A stretch of 64,000 bases of DNA from Piscinibacter sp. HJYY11. GTDB taxonomy: Bacteria > Pseudomonadota > Gammaproteobacteria > Burkholderiales > Burkholderiaceae_C. A model generated the notes under the pieces. It did not search any database, was not told where the DNA came from, and worked only from the letters and a program-made list of their open reading frames with translations. Location: contig NZ_JAERQZ010000002.1 of the NCBI RefSeq assembly GCF_016735515.1, forward strand, positions 310,001-374,000, written 5' to 3'. The translations under genes and the position numbers were made by a program. Below are positions 38,559 through 46,528 of the stretch, piece by piece (position 1 is the first letter of the stretch; each line of letters begins with the position of its first letter).

Positions 38559-38771
38559 GGAAACCTCCTTCAACCGTTATCGGCCGGGTTTTCTGAAACT
38601 TGAGGGCCGGGTTTTCCAGCGCTCAGTTGAAACCGGTGGAAACGGGTTTGGTGTTCCATCCTGCAAGCGGGTAGGGCCCGGGTGTGAACTAAGTGCGCTG
38701 CGGCGGCCTGTTGTGAACCAAACAGCCTCCACCCCGGCGCTGGACGGCCGAAATCGACCTATCGTGCGTCC
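38398..38771. promoter_or_regulatory. 374-bp divergent region between lapA and the diguanylate cyclase
   Basis: Besides the hairpin at 38539-38568 it holds three same-direction copies of a TGTGAAC motif (GTGTGAACTGAA 38484-38495, GTGTGAACTAA 38682-38692, TTGTGAACCAA 38711-38721) and a perfect 12-bp direct repeat GGCCGGGTTTTC (38582-38593, 38605-38616) with a 23-bp period, about two helical turns. An imperfect dyad CGCCTTAT/ATAAGCG lies at 38506-38529. No clear -35/-10 pair was found for either gene. These are candidate operator sites for control of lapA and the cyclase. Confidence 0.5.
38539..38568 (-). promoter_or_regulatory. Hairpin pairing a strong Shine-Dalgarno in the lapA leader
   Basis: On the minus-strand transcript, outer arms GGAGG and CCTCC and inner arms CCGTG and CACGG form a 10-bp stem with a 3-nt bulge (TTT) and a 7-nt loop (CATAAAT). 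The first arm contains the Shine-Dalgarno and the GTG of the leader ORF. Seen directly in the sequence; a regulatory role (translation control, or a DNA operator) is inference. Confidence 0.45.
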
Positions 38772-40709
38772 ATGCCTACCCCGTTCATGACAAGACTGTC
38801 CCGCTGCGGATGTCTGCTCGCGCTCCTGTGGTGGAGCATGCTCGGCCTGGCCCTGCCCGTGGCGGCGGCGCCCGCCGAGCACGTCATTTCGGCCGACACC
38901 CGCAAGATCATCGTCGACAGCGACGTCGAGTACCTCGTCGAGAAGCCGGGCGAAGCGCTCACGCGCGAGCGTGTGCTGCAGGCCGACATGGGGCCGCGCT
39001 GGAAGGTGTTCCCCGGCAAGATCGTCAGCCTGCCCGGCCAGCGCAACCCGGTCTGGGTGCGCTTCACGGTGCGCAGTGCCGGCGTGAACCTCGACCGCAT
39101 CCTGTCCGTCGACTGGCCGCTGAACGACGAGGTGCGCTTCTCCCAGTTCACCCCGGACACCGGCGCCTGGCGCGCCGAACACGTCGGCGGCCTCCAGCAT
39201 CCGGAGGCGCCGCAGATCCACAAGGACCCGAACCCGATCTTCCCGGTCGAGCTGGGCGCCGGCGAGCGCAGCGTGCTGCTGCTGCGGGTGACGGCGCAGA
39301 CCTCGGTCATCGCGCCGCTCGTGCTGTGGGACCTGCAGACCTGGCAGGCGAGCCGTTTCGACTATGCCGTGGTGATGGGCCTGGTCTTCGGCATCCTCGG
39401 CGTGATGTTCTTCTACAACCTGAGCCTGTACATCTTCACGCGGGAGAGAAGCTTCCGCACCTACTCGGGCTACCTGCTGGCGATCATCGCCTACCAGCTC
39501 TGCGTGACGGGCTTCGGCCCACTCTTCATCTGGCCCGGCAACGACTGGCTGAACACCCGCGGCTACGAGTTCTTCGCCGCCAACAGCTTCCTTGCCGCGA
39601 CGCTCTTCTTCCGCAACTTCCTCGACATCGGGAAAAGCGTGCCCCGGCACATGGACTGGATCAACAAGGCCTTCGTGGTGTTCTTCACCGTGTCGGCGGT
39701 GCTGCTGATCTTCAAGATGCCGGTGGCCGTGCCGCTAGCCTTGAGCGGGGTGGCCTTCCTGACCGGATTCGCCGGCATCTACACCGCGGGCTACCTGGTG
39801 TGGAAGGGCAACGTCCTGGCGCGCTACTTCGTCATCGCCTGGGCGACGATCATCGTCGCGACGATGCTGCTGTTGATGGCGCTGGCTGGCGTCATCGAGT
39901 CTGGGCCGTGGACGAAATACGCGCAGCCGATCGGCTTCGTGCTCGAGACCGTGCTGCTGTCGGTGGCGCTGGCCGAGCGCATCAAGCGGGAGCGCCTCTC
40001 GAAGGAAGCGGCCCTGCGCGAGTCACAGGAGCTCGCACGCAAGGTCGAGCTGGAGCGCGAAGAGAAGCTGCGCGCCCAGGAACACGCGCTGACCGTGCAG
40101 CGCAAGGCCAACGAAGAGCTCGAGCTGCGCGTGATCGACCGCACCGCCGAGCTCAAGCGTGCGATGGAAAACGTCGAGCTGGCCAACCGGGAGCTGGCCA
40201 AGCTCAGCGTGACGGACGGGCTCACCAAGGTGAACAACCGCCGCTACTTCGACGAGACCATGAAGAAGGAGTACGACCGCTCCACGCGCAGCGGCAGCCC
40301 GCTGGCCCTGATGCTGGTCGACATCGACTACTTCAAGAAGATCAACGACAGCGTGGGCCACCTCGGCGGCGACGAGTGCCTGAAGCTCGTGGCCTCGGCC
40401 CTGGCCAGCTGCGTGGGCCGCTCCACCGACCTCGTGGCCCGCTACGGTGGCGAGGAGTTCGCCGTGGTGCTGCCGGGCCTCGACGCACCGCACGCAATGG
40501 AAGTGGCCGAGCGCATCCGCAAGGCGGTCGAAGACATCCAGTTCATCTACCGCGGCCGGCGTGTGCCGGTGAGCGTGAGCCTGGGCGTGGTGGCCCGGGT
40601 GGCCGAAGCGGACCGGCCTCTGTCCGAGTTCATCCGCGAAGCCGACCAGGCGTTGTATGCCGCCAAGGGTGCCGGCCGCAACCGGGCCATGCTGGCGGAA
40701 GCCGCGTGA
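38772..40709 (+). CDS. Membrane diguanylate cyclase with 7TMR-DISM sensor
   Basis: Makes c-di-GMP from two GTP in response to an extracytoplasmic signal. 645 residues: signal peptide (about 1-33), periplasmic 7TMR-DISM extracellular domain (about 45-180), seven-helix membrane domain (about 190-395), coiled coil (400-470) and a GGDEF domain (about 480-640). The active site GGEEF is at 559-563 and the inhibitory-site RxxD (Arg550-Asp553) lies exactly five residues upstream, so product feedback is expected. It is divergent from lapA, and its TGA abuts the lapC stop with no gap. Position suggests it feeds LapD, but this is inference. An in-frame ATG at 38787 is an alternative start. Confidence 0.93.
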   Translation: MPTPFMTRLSRCGCLLALLWWSMLGLALPVAAAPAEHVISADTRKIIVDSDVEYLVEKPGEALTRERVLQADMGPRWKVFPGKIVSLPGQRNPVWVRFTVRSAGVNLDRILSVDWPLNDEVRFSQFTPDTGAWRAEHVGGLQHPEAPQIHKDPNPIFPVELGAGERSVLLLRVTAQTSVIAPLVLWDLQTWQASRFDYAVVMGLVFGILGVMFFYNLSLYIFTRERSFRTYSGYLLAIIAYQLCVTGFGPLFIWPGNDWLNTRGYEFFAANSFLAATLFFRNFLDIGKSVPRHMDWINKAFVVFFTVSAVLLIFKMPVAVPLALSGVAFLTGFAGIYTAGYLVWKGNVLARYFVIAWATIIVATMLLLMALAGVIESGPWTKYAQPIGFVLETVLLSVALAERIKRERLSKEAALRESQELARKVELEREEKLRAQEHALTVQRKANEELELRVIDRTAELKRAMENVELANRELAKLSVTDGLTKVNNRRYFDETMKKEYDRSTRSGSPLALMLVDIDYFKKINDSVGHLGGDECLKLVASALASCVGRSTDLVARYGGEEFAVVLPGLDAPHAMEVAERIRKAVEDIQFIYRGRRVPVSVSLGVVARVAEADRPLSEFIREADQALYAAKGAGRNRAMLAEAA

Positions 40710-42155
40710 TCAACGCTCGCGCAGCGCGTAGGCCTTGACCTTGAGCACCGGCTTCAGCAGATAGGCCAGCACCGTCTTCTGCCCGGTGAGGATGTCGACC
40801 TCGGCCGTCATGCCGGGGATGATGGGCAGCTTCTCGCTGAAGTTGGCGCGAGCGGTGCGCACGCGCACCAGGTAGTAGGCATTGCCGCGCTCGTCGACCA
40901 CGGTGTCGGGGCTGATGTTTTCCACCTTCGCTTCCAGCCCGCCGTAGATGGAGAAGTCGTACGCGGTGAACTTCACCGTGGCGCTCTGGTCGGGGCGGAT
41001 GAAGGCGATGTCCTTCGGCGCCACGCGGGCCTCGAGCACCAGCTGGTCGTCGAGCGGCACGATCTCCACGATGTCCTTGCCGGGCTGCACCACGCCGCCC
41101 ACCGTGTTGGCCAGGAGGCGCTGCACACGGCCACGCACGGGTGACTTCACCTGCGACTTGGCGACCTTGTCGCTCAAGGCCACCTGGCCTTCGTTGAGCG
41201 CGTTGAGCTTGCCCACCACCTCGGCGAGTTCCTTGCGGGCCTCGTTGCGGAAGGAGATCTCGGTCTCCTGGATCTTGCGCTGGGCCTCGCCGATGGACGC
41301 CTGCACGCGCGCGATCTGCGCGGTGGCGGCGTCGGCGTCGCCACGGCTCTTGGCCACGTCGCGCTCGAGGCGGAGGATGTCGACTTCCGACACGGCGCCG
41401 GTGGCGAGCAGGGGGCGGGTCTTGGCGAGCTCCTGCAAGCCGAGCTCGAGCGCACGCTCGGCGGTGGCCTTGCGCGAGCGCATCTCCGACAGCTCCTGCT
41501 GGCGCTGCTGCAGCTGCTGGTTGTTGATCGACAGGAGTGTCGAGAGCTCGGTGCGCTTGGCTTCGTACAAGGCCTGCTCGCCTGCCAGGATGCGCAGCTC
41601 CTCTGGGTCGGTGCTCTTGGGCGGCACGAAGCTGCTGCCGTCGGCCAGCGCCGAAAGACGCGCCTGTCGCGCCCGCAATGCAAAGCCGGTGGCGGCGCTC
41701 TCGCGCACGCCCGAGGTGGCGCGCGTCTCGTCCACCTTCAGCAGCAGCTGGCCGGCTTCGACCACCTGGCCTTCCTTGACGAGGATCTCCGACACCACGC
41801 CGCCGTCGAGCGACTGCAGCACCTGCAGTTGACGCGAGGGAATGACACGGCCTTCGCCGCGCGTGACCTCGTCGACCGGCGCCAGCCCCGCCCACAGCAG
41901 CAGCAGGAACATCACCACCACCGAGGCGCGCACGATCTTCTGCGCACGCTGCGTCTCGCGGCGCGACATGACCTCCACCGCTTCCTGCTCGAAGCTGCGA
42001 AAGCCCGCCTGCGCCGTCTGCGCATCGGTGGCGGCCGAGCCGAAGATGCGGTCGGTGACGGGCGCGATGAACACGCGGATGCGTTCGAGCACGGCTAGCA
42101 GCTTGCGGCCGCCGCGCATCAGTGCTGCGTTCATACGGCCTTCTGGCGCGTTCAT
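40710..42155 (-). CDS. lapC: LapC, HlyD-family type I secretion adaptor
   Basis: Periplasmic adaptor linking the ABC transporter LapB to the outer-membrane pore. 481 residues from the ATG at 42155, which has a GGAGG ribosome site 7 nt upstream; a longer frame to 42203 lacks one. One membrane anchor (about 55-77, SVVVMFLLLLWAGLAP), a biotinyl-lipoyl-like strand (DGGVVSEILVKEGQVVEAGQLLLKVD), long alpha-helical coiled coils (about 150-320, rich in Glu, Arg, Gln), then the second half of the lipoyl domain and the HlyD beta-barrel (PLDDQLVLEARVAPKDIAFI). The C-terminus TGQKTVLAYLLKPV is typical. Downstream of lapB on the same strand, with a dispersed repeat in the gap. Confidence 0.94.
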   Translation of the reverse strand: MNAPEGRMNAALMRGGRKLLAVLERIRVFIAPVTDRIFGSAATDAQTAQAGFRSFEQEAVEVMSRRETQRAQKIVRASVVVMFLLLLWAGLAPVDEVTRGEGRVIPSRQLQVLQSLDGGVVSEILVKEGQVVEAGQLLLKVDETRATSGVRESAATGFALRARQARLSALADGSSFVPPKSTDPEELRILAGEQALYEAKRTELSTLLSINNQQLQQRQQELSEMRSRKATAERALELGLQELAKTRPLLATGAVSEVDILRLERDVAKSRGDADAATAQIARVQASIGEAQRKIQETEISFRNEARKELAEVVGKLNALNEGQVALSDKVAKSQVKSPVRGRVQRLLANTVGGVVQPGKDIVEIVPLDDQLVLEARVAPKDIAFIRPDQSATVKFTAYDFSIYGGLEAKVENISPDTVVDERGNAYYLVRVRTARANFSEKLPIIPGMTAEVDILTGQKTVLAYLLKPVLKVKAYALRER

Positions 42156-42175
42156 GACCGAGCCTCCGAGATGCG

Positions 42176-42285
42176 CGAGCGCAGCAAGCGCACCATCAAG
42201 CAACGCCCCAAGGAACCGGCTTTGCCGGGCCTTCGGGGTGGCGCCACTTGGGGGCAGGAGCGAAGCGACTGGGGGGCTGTCATCC
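42176..42285. repeat. Dispersed intergenic repeat with hairpin, copy 2
   Basis: About 110 bp between the lapB stop and lapC start, similar over its whole length to 15235-15342. Its stem differs in sequence (CCGGC/GCCGG, with flanking AAGG/CCTT, 42210-42233) but keeps the TTT loop and base pairing, which argues for a conserved folded element. It sits inside the presumed lapB-lapC transcript and may reduce expression of lapC or affect mRNA stability. Confidence 0.75.
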
Positions 42286-42288
42286 TGC

Positions 42289-44508
42289 TCATGCGGCTCT
42301 CGCGATGCGCCCGCTTTGCAGCGCTTCCATGATGCGGTCGCGCGGCCCGTCGGCCACGATCTTGCCGGCGTCGACCACGATCACACGCGTCACCAGCGCC
42401 AGCAGCGAGGTGCGGTGGGTCACCAGCACCACCGTCTTGTTGTGGGCGAAGTGGGTGATGTTCTGCGTGATCTGGGCTTCGGTGGTGAAGTCCATCGCGC
42501 TCGTTGGCTCGTCGAGCAGCAGCAGCGGCGCGTTGTGCAGCACCGCGCGGGCGAGGCCCACGCTCTGGCGCTGGCCGCCCGAGAGCGACTCGCCGCGCTC
42601 GCCCACCGGCATGTCGAAGCCGCGGGGGTGGCGATTGACGAAGTTGGCCATGCCGGCGAGTTCAGCGGCGGCCACCACGGCCGAGTCGTCGGCGTAGGGC
42701 AGGCCGAAGGTGATGTTGTCGCGCAGCGTGCCGTAGAAGAGCATCACGTCCTGCGAGACGTAGCCGAGGTTGCGGCGCACGTCGGCCGGGTCGAGCTGGC
42801 GCAGGTCGATGCCGTCGAGCAGCACCGCGCCTTCGGTCGGCTGGTACAGGCCCATGATGAGGCGCTGGATGGTCGACTTGCCCGAGCCCACCTTGCCGAT
42901 GAGCGCCACGCGCTCGCCGGCGTTGATCTTGAAGCTCAGGCCTTCCAGCGCAGAGTCCTGCCGGTTCGGGTAGGCGAACTTGACGTTGCGGAACTCGATG
43001 TCGCCGCGCAACTGCGGGCGCTGGATGAAGTTGCCGCCGATCGGGCGCTCGACCGGCTTTTCCATGATCTTGTCGAGCGACTCCATCGCCGTGCGTGCGC
43101 CCTGGTACTGCATCAGGAGGCCCACGATCTGCCCCGCCGGCCCGAGCGCGCGGCCGGCGAGCATGCTCGCGGCGATGAGCGCACCCATCGTCAGCTCGCG
43201 CTGGCCGATGAGGTAGACGCCGATGATCACGACGGCCACCGTGACCGCCTGCGACAGCCAGCCCACCAGGTACTGGGCCGACGACGACAGCGCCCGCATG
43301 CGCACGTTGATGCGCGAGAGGAACACGTTGGCCCGCTCCCAGCGCGCCTGGATCACGCCTTCGGCACCGAGCGACTTGATGGTCTCGATGCCGGTCAGGC
43401 TCTCGATCAGCGTGGCGTTGCGCTGCGCCGAGGCCTGGTAGGTGGTCTGCGAGAGCTCGTGCAGCCGGAACTGCAGCACGTAGCCGAGGATGAGGATGAC
43501 CGCGAAGGCCACCACCACCGGCACCGCGAGCCATGGCGAGATCCACGCGACCACGATGATGAAGATCAGCGCGAAGGGCAGGTCGATCAGCGTCGTGACG
43601 GTGCTGGAGGCGATGAAGTCGCGCACCTGCTCGAAGCCGCGCAGGTTGGACGCGAACGAGCCCACCGATTCGGGCCGCTGCTCCAGGCGCATGCCCAGCA
43701 CCTTCTCCATGAGCGTGGCGGAGATCTTCACGTCGACCCGGGCGCTGGCCTCGTCGACGAAGTGGCTGCGCAAGAGGCGCATGAAGACGTCGCCACACAT
43801 GATGAGCACCACGCCGATCGACAGCGCCCAGAGGGTCTCGGTCGCGTTGTTGGGCACCACGCGGTCGTAGACGTTCATGCTGAACATCGGGAAGGCGAGC
43901 GCGAAGAGGTTGACCAGCAGCGCGGCCCAGAGCACGTCGCGGTAGACGAAGCGCTGCTCCAGCAGGGCCGACCAGAACCAGTGCTTGACCTTGACGCGGC
44001 GCATCTCCGGCGTGCGCGCGTCGAAGCGGAAATGCGGCCGCACGAAGAGCGCCACCCCGGTGTAGCGGGCCTGCAGCTCGGTCCGGGTGAGGTTGATCGA
44101 ACCCTGGCCGGTCTCGGGCAGCAGCACGCGGGCGGTGGCGCCGTCGGCGTCCCAGCCCATCAGCACGCAGGCCTGGTTGTCCTTCAACACGAGGATGACG
44201 GGCAGGGCGGCGGTGTCGATGCGGTCCAGCGCCAGGCGCTGCAGCTTGGCCGACATGCCGGCGCGCGAGGCGGCGCGCTCGGCGAGTTCCAGCGTCAGCA
44301 CGCCCTTGCCGTTGGGGCCGAGGGGCAGGCCGGCCGAGAGTGAAGCGCGCGACGCCGCTTGGCCATGCAGGCGGCACAGCTCGACCAGGCAGTCGAGCAG
44401 CGGGTCGGGGTTGATCAGGTCTTCGCGGAGATGCGTGGTCGCGCCGTGGGCCGCGGCAGGAGGCACGGCGGGTGGGGGTGTGGGGGCTTGACCGGGAGCT
44501 TGCGTCAT
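42289..44508 (-). CDS. lapB: LapB, type I secretion ABC transporter/permease
   Basis: Inner-membrane ATPase that energises LapA export. 739 residues: an N-terminal C39-peptidase-like domain (about 25-150), probably non-catalytic and used for substrate docking as in other T1SS transporters of RTX adhesins; a six-helix transmembrane domain (about 165-455); and a nucleotide-binding domain. Walker A is GKVGSGKST (538-546), the signature is LSGGQRQ, and Walker B is PLLLLDEPTSAMD, followed by the H-loop VTHRTSLL. No good Shine-Dalgarno precedes the ATG at 44508. The Nudix gene ends 16 nt upstream on the same strand, so read-through is possible. Confidence 0.95.
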   Translation of the reverse strand: MTQAPGQAPTPPPAVPPAAAHGATTHLREDLINPDPLLDCLVELCRLHGQAASRASLSAGLPLGPNGKGVLTLELAERAASRAGMSAKLQRLALDRIDTAALPVILVLKDNQACVLMGWDADGATARVLLPETGQGSINLTRTELQARYTGVALFVRPHFRFDARTPEMRRVKVKHWFWSALLEQRFVYRDVLWAALLVNLFALAFPMFSMNVYDRVVPNNATETLWALSIGVVLIMCGDVFMRLLRSHFVDEASARVDVKISATLMEKVLGMRLEQRPESVGSFASNLRGFEQVRDFIASSTVTTLIDLPFALIFIIVVAWISPWLAVPVVVAFAVILILGYVLQFRLHELSQTTYQASAQRNATLIESLTGIETIKSLGAEGVIQARWERANVFLSRINVRMRALSSSAQYLVGWLSQAVTVAVVIIGVYLIGQRELTMGALIAASMLAGRALGPAGQIVGLLMQYQGARTAMESLDKIMEKPVERPIGGNFIQRPQLRGDIEFRNVKFAYPNRQDSALEGLSFKINAGERVALIGKVGSGKSTIQRLIMGLYQPTEGAVLLDGIDLRQLDPADVRRNLGYVSQDVMLFYGTLRDNITFGLPYADDSAVVAAAELAGMANFVNRHPRGFDMPVGERGESLSGGQRQSVGLARAVLHNAPLLLLDEPTSAMDFTTEAQITQNITHFAHNKTVVLVTHRTSLLALVTRVIVVDAGKIVADGPRDRIMEALQSGRIARAA

Positions 44509-44524
44509 TCGTGGAGGACAGACC

Positions 44525-45070
44525 CTAGCCGATATCGGCGCAATGTAGTCCGAAATGGCCCGTGCGGCGGTCTTCGAAATAGTGGCGCAGGGTTTCCCTT
44601 ACTGTGCGGAAGGCGAGTTCCTCCCAGGGCACCTCGTCTTCACTGAAGAGCCGTGCCTCGATGGTCTCGGGGCCGGGGGCGAAGTCGGTGTCGAGCAGGC
44701 GGGCGCGGTAGAAGAAATGCACCTGGCCGACCCGCGGCACGTTGAGCAGCGTGAAGAGGCCTTGCAGCTCGACCCGGGCGCCGGCTTCTTCTTCCGTCTC
44801 GCGGATGGCGCCTTGCTCGGTGGTCTCGACGAGCTCCATGAAGCCGGCGGGGAGCGTCCAGTAGCCGTGGCGCGGCTCGATGTTGCGGCGGCACAGCAGC
44901 ACCTTGTCGTCCCAGACGGGCACGGTGCCCACCACGTTGAGCGGGTTTTCGTAGTGGACGGTGTTGCAGGCGGTGCAGGTTGCACGTTCGCGGTTGTCGT
45001 CGGCCGGCACCTTGTACTCGACCTTCGATCCGCAGGCCTTGCAGAACTTGTAGCTGCGGGGTTGGAACAT
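44525..45070 (-). CDS. Zinc-ribbon Nudix hydrolase
   Basis: 181-residue cytosolic pyrophosphohydrolase. An N-terminal zinc ribbon (Cys10, Cys13, Cys32, Cys35) precedes a Nudix domain whose box spans residues 76-98, with the REtEEEaG catalytic core. The layout resembles the NudC/ADP-ribose pyrophosphatase group, so NADH, ADP-ribose or a related dinucleotide is a likely substrate; which one cannot be read from the sequence. The ATG at 45070 starts directly before the zinc ribbon; the frame extends to 45112 but adds nothing conserved. It ends 16 nt before lapB on the same strand, though no functional link to adhesion is evident. Confidence 0.9.
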   Translation of the reverse strand: MFQPRSYKFCKACGSKVEYKVPADDNRERATCTACNTVHYENPLNVVGTVPVWDDKVLLCRRNIEPRHGYWTLPAGFMELVETTEQGAIRETEEEAGARVELQGLFTLLNVPRVGQVHFFYRARLLDTDFAPGPETIEARLFSEDEVPWEELAFRTVRETLRHYFEDRRTGHFGLHCADIG

Positions 45071-45176
45071 GAGAGTCAGTTTAGGGGATGTGGGGATGTG
45101 GGAAAGACGCATGTCTTGCGGCCATGCTGCGTGGCATCATGGTTCGCATCCCCTGACTGACTGGAGTTCGCGCGCA

Positions 45177-45884
45177 ATGAGCTTTGTGATCACCGCCCCG
45201 AAGTTGCCGTCCGTGCCTGTGGTGGGGGCCGGCCCTTCGGCCGAATTCCCCGTGCACCGCATCTACTGCGTCGGGCGCAACTACGTGGACCACGCCATCG
45301 AGATGGGCCACACCGGGCGCGAGCCGCCGTTCTTCTTCCTCAAGCCCGCCGATGCGGTGCTGCCGGTGGCCGAAGGCCAGACCGGCGAGATGCCATACCC
45401 GAGCCTCACGCGCGACCTGCACCACGAGGTGGAGCTGGTGGTGGCCATCGGCAAGGGCGGGCGCGACATCTCGGCCGCCAATGCGCTGGAGCATGTGTAC
45501 GGCTACGCGGTCGGCCTCGACATGACCCGCCGCGACCTGCAAGGCGAAGCCAAGAAGCAGGGCCGGCCGTGGTGCAGCGGCAAGGGCTTCGACAAGTCTG
45601 CGCCGATCAGCCACATCCGGCCGGCGGCACAGTGCTACCTGAATGCGGCCACGCGCATCGCGCTCGACGTCAACGGCACCACGCGGCAGAGCAGCGTCAT
45701 CGGCAAGCTGATCTGGAGCGTGCCCGAGGTGATCGAGCAGCTGTCCAAAGGCTGGGAGCTCGCGCCGGGCGACCTGATCTACACCGGCACGCCCGAGGGC
45801 GTGGCGGCGGTGCTGGAAGGCGACACCTTGTCGGCGCGCATCGACGGCGTGGGCTCGCTCAACATCAAGATCGTGAGCGGCTGA
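45177..45884 (+). CDS. FAH-family hydrolase (probable fumarylpyruvate/fumarylacetoacetate hydrolase)
   Basis: 235-residue metal-dependent C-C bond hydrolase. Core motifs are IYCVGRNYVDHAIEMG, FFFLKPADAV, the metal ligands in HHEVELVVAIGKGG, and GYAVGLDMTRRDLQ and GDLIYTGTPEGV. The next gene, overlapping by one base, is a zeta-class GST isomerase. This pairing is standard for the last two steps of gentisate (fumarylpyruvate) or homogentisate (fumarylacetoacetate) breakdown; the short length favours fumarylpyruvate hydrolase. No ring-cleaving dioxygenase is in the window. The ATG at 45177 with CTGGAG upstream is chosen over longer frames. Confidence 0.9.
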   Translation: MSFVITAPKLPSVPVVGAGPSAEFPVHRIYCVGRNYVDHAIEMGHTGREPPFFFLKPADAVLPVAEGQTGEMPYPSLTRDLHHEVELVVAIGKGGRDISAANALEHVYGYAVGLDMTRRDLQGEAKKQGRPWCSGKGFDKSAPISHIRPAAQCYLNAATRIALDVNGTTRQSSVIGKLIWSVPEVIEQLSKGWELAPGDLIYTGTPEGVAAVLEGDTLSARIDGVGSLNIKIVSG

Positions 45885-46528
45885 TGGAGCTCTACAGCTA
45901 CTTCAGGAGTTCGGCGTCGTTCCGGGTTCGCATTGCGCTCGAACTGAAAGGCCTGCCCTATGACTACGTGCCGGTGCACCTGGTCAAGAACGAGCAGCTG
46001 AAGCCGCCTTTCACCGGCGTGTCGCCGTCGAGGCTGGTGCCCATCCTGAAGGACGGCGAGGGGCTGGTGAGCCAGTCGATCGCCATCATCGAATACCTCG
46101 ACGAAACCCACCCCGAGCCGCCGCTCCTGCCCGCCGACCCGCTCGGCCGCGCACGGGTGCGGGCCCTGGCGCTCGACATCGCCTGCGAGATCCACCCGCT
46201 CAACAACCTGCGGGTGCTGCGCCACCTGGTGCACGACCTCAAGGTCAGCGAAGACGACAAGAACCGCTGGTACCGGCATTGGGTGGAGACCGGCCTCGAG
46301 ACCGTGGAGCGCCAGCTCGCCGGCCACCCGTCGACAGGCCGCTTCTGCCACGGCGACACGCCCACCATGGCCGATGCGCTGCTGGTGCCGCAGATCTTCA
46401 ACGCCCGGCGCTTCGAATGCCGGCTCGACCACGTGCCCACGGTGCTGAAGGTGTTCGACGCCTGCATGCAGCACCCCGCGTTCGAGAAGGCCCAACCGTC
46501 GGCCTGCCCCGATGCCGATGCACCCTGA
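45884..46528 (+). CDS. maiA: Maleylacetoacetate/maleylpyruvate isomerase (zeta-class GST)
   Basis: 214-residue glutathione-dependent cis-trans isomerase. The N-terminal thioredoxin-like domain has the zeta-class signature YFRSSASFRVRIALELKG with the catalytic Ser-Ser region, and ends in SQSIAIIEYLDE. The C-terminal helical domain includes IACEIHPLNNLRVL and DTPTMADALLVPQI. It converts the maleyl intermediate to the fumaryl form, which the adjacent FAH enzyme cleaves. Its ATG overlaps the FAH stop by one base (TGATG), and its own end overlaps pgeF by 17 nt, so the three are translationally linked. Homogentisate versus gentisate route is undecided. Confidence 0.92.
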   Translation: MELYSYFRSSASFRVRIALELKGLPYDYVPVHLVKNEQLKPPFTGVSPSRLVPILKDGEGLVSQSIAIIEYLDETHPEPPLLPADPLGRARVRALALDIACEIHPLNNLRVLRHLVHDLKVSEDDKNRWYRHWVETGLETVERQLAGHPSTGRFCHGDTPTMADALLVPQIFNARRFECRLDHVPTVLKVFDACMQHPAFEKAQPSACPDADAP

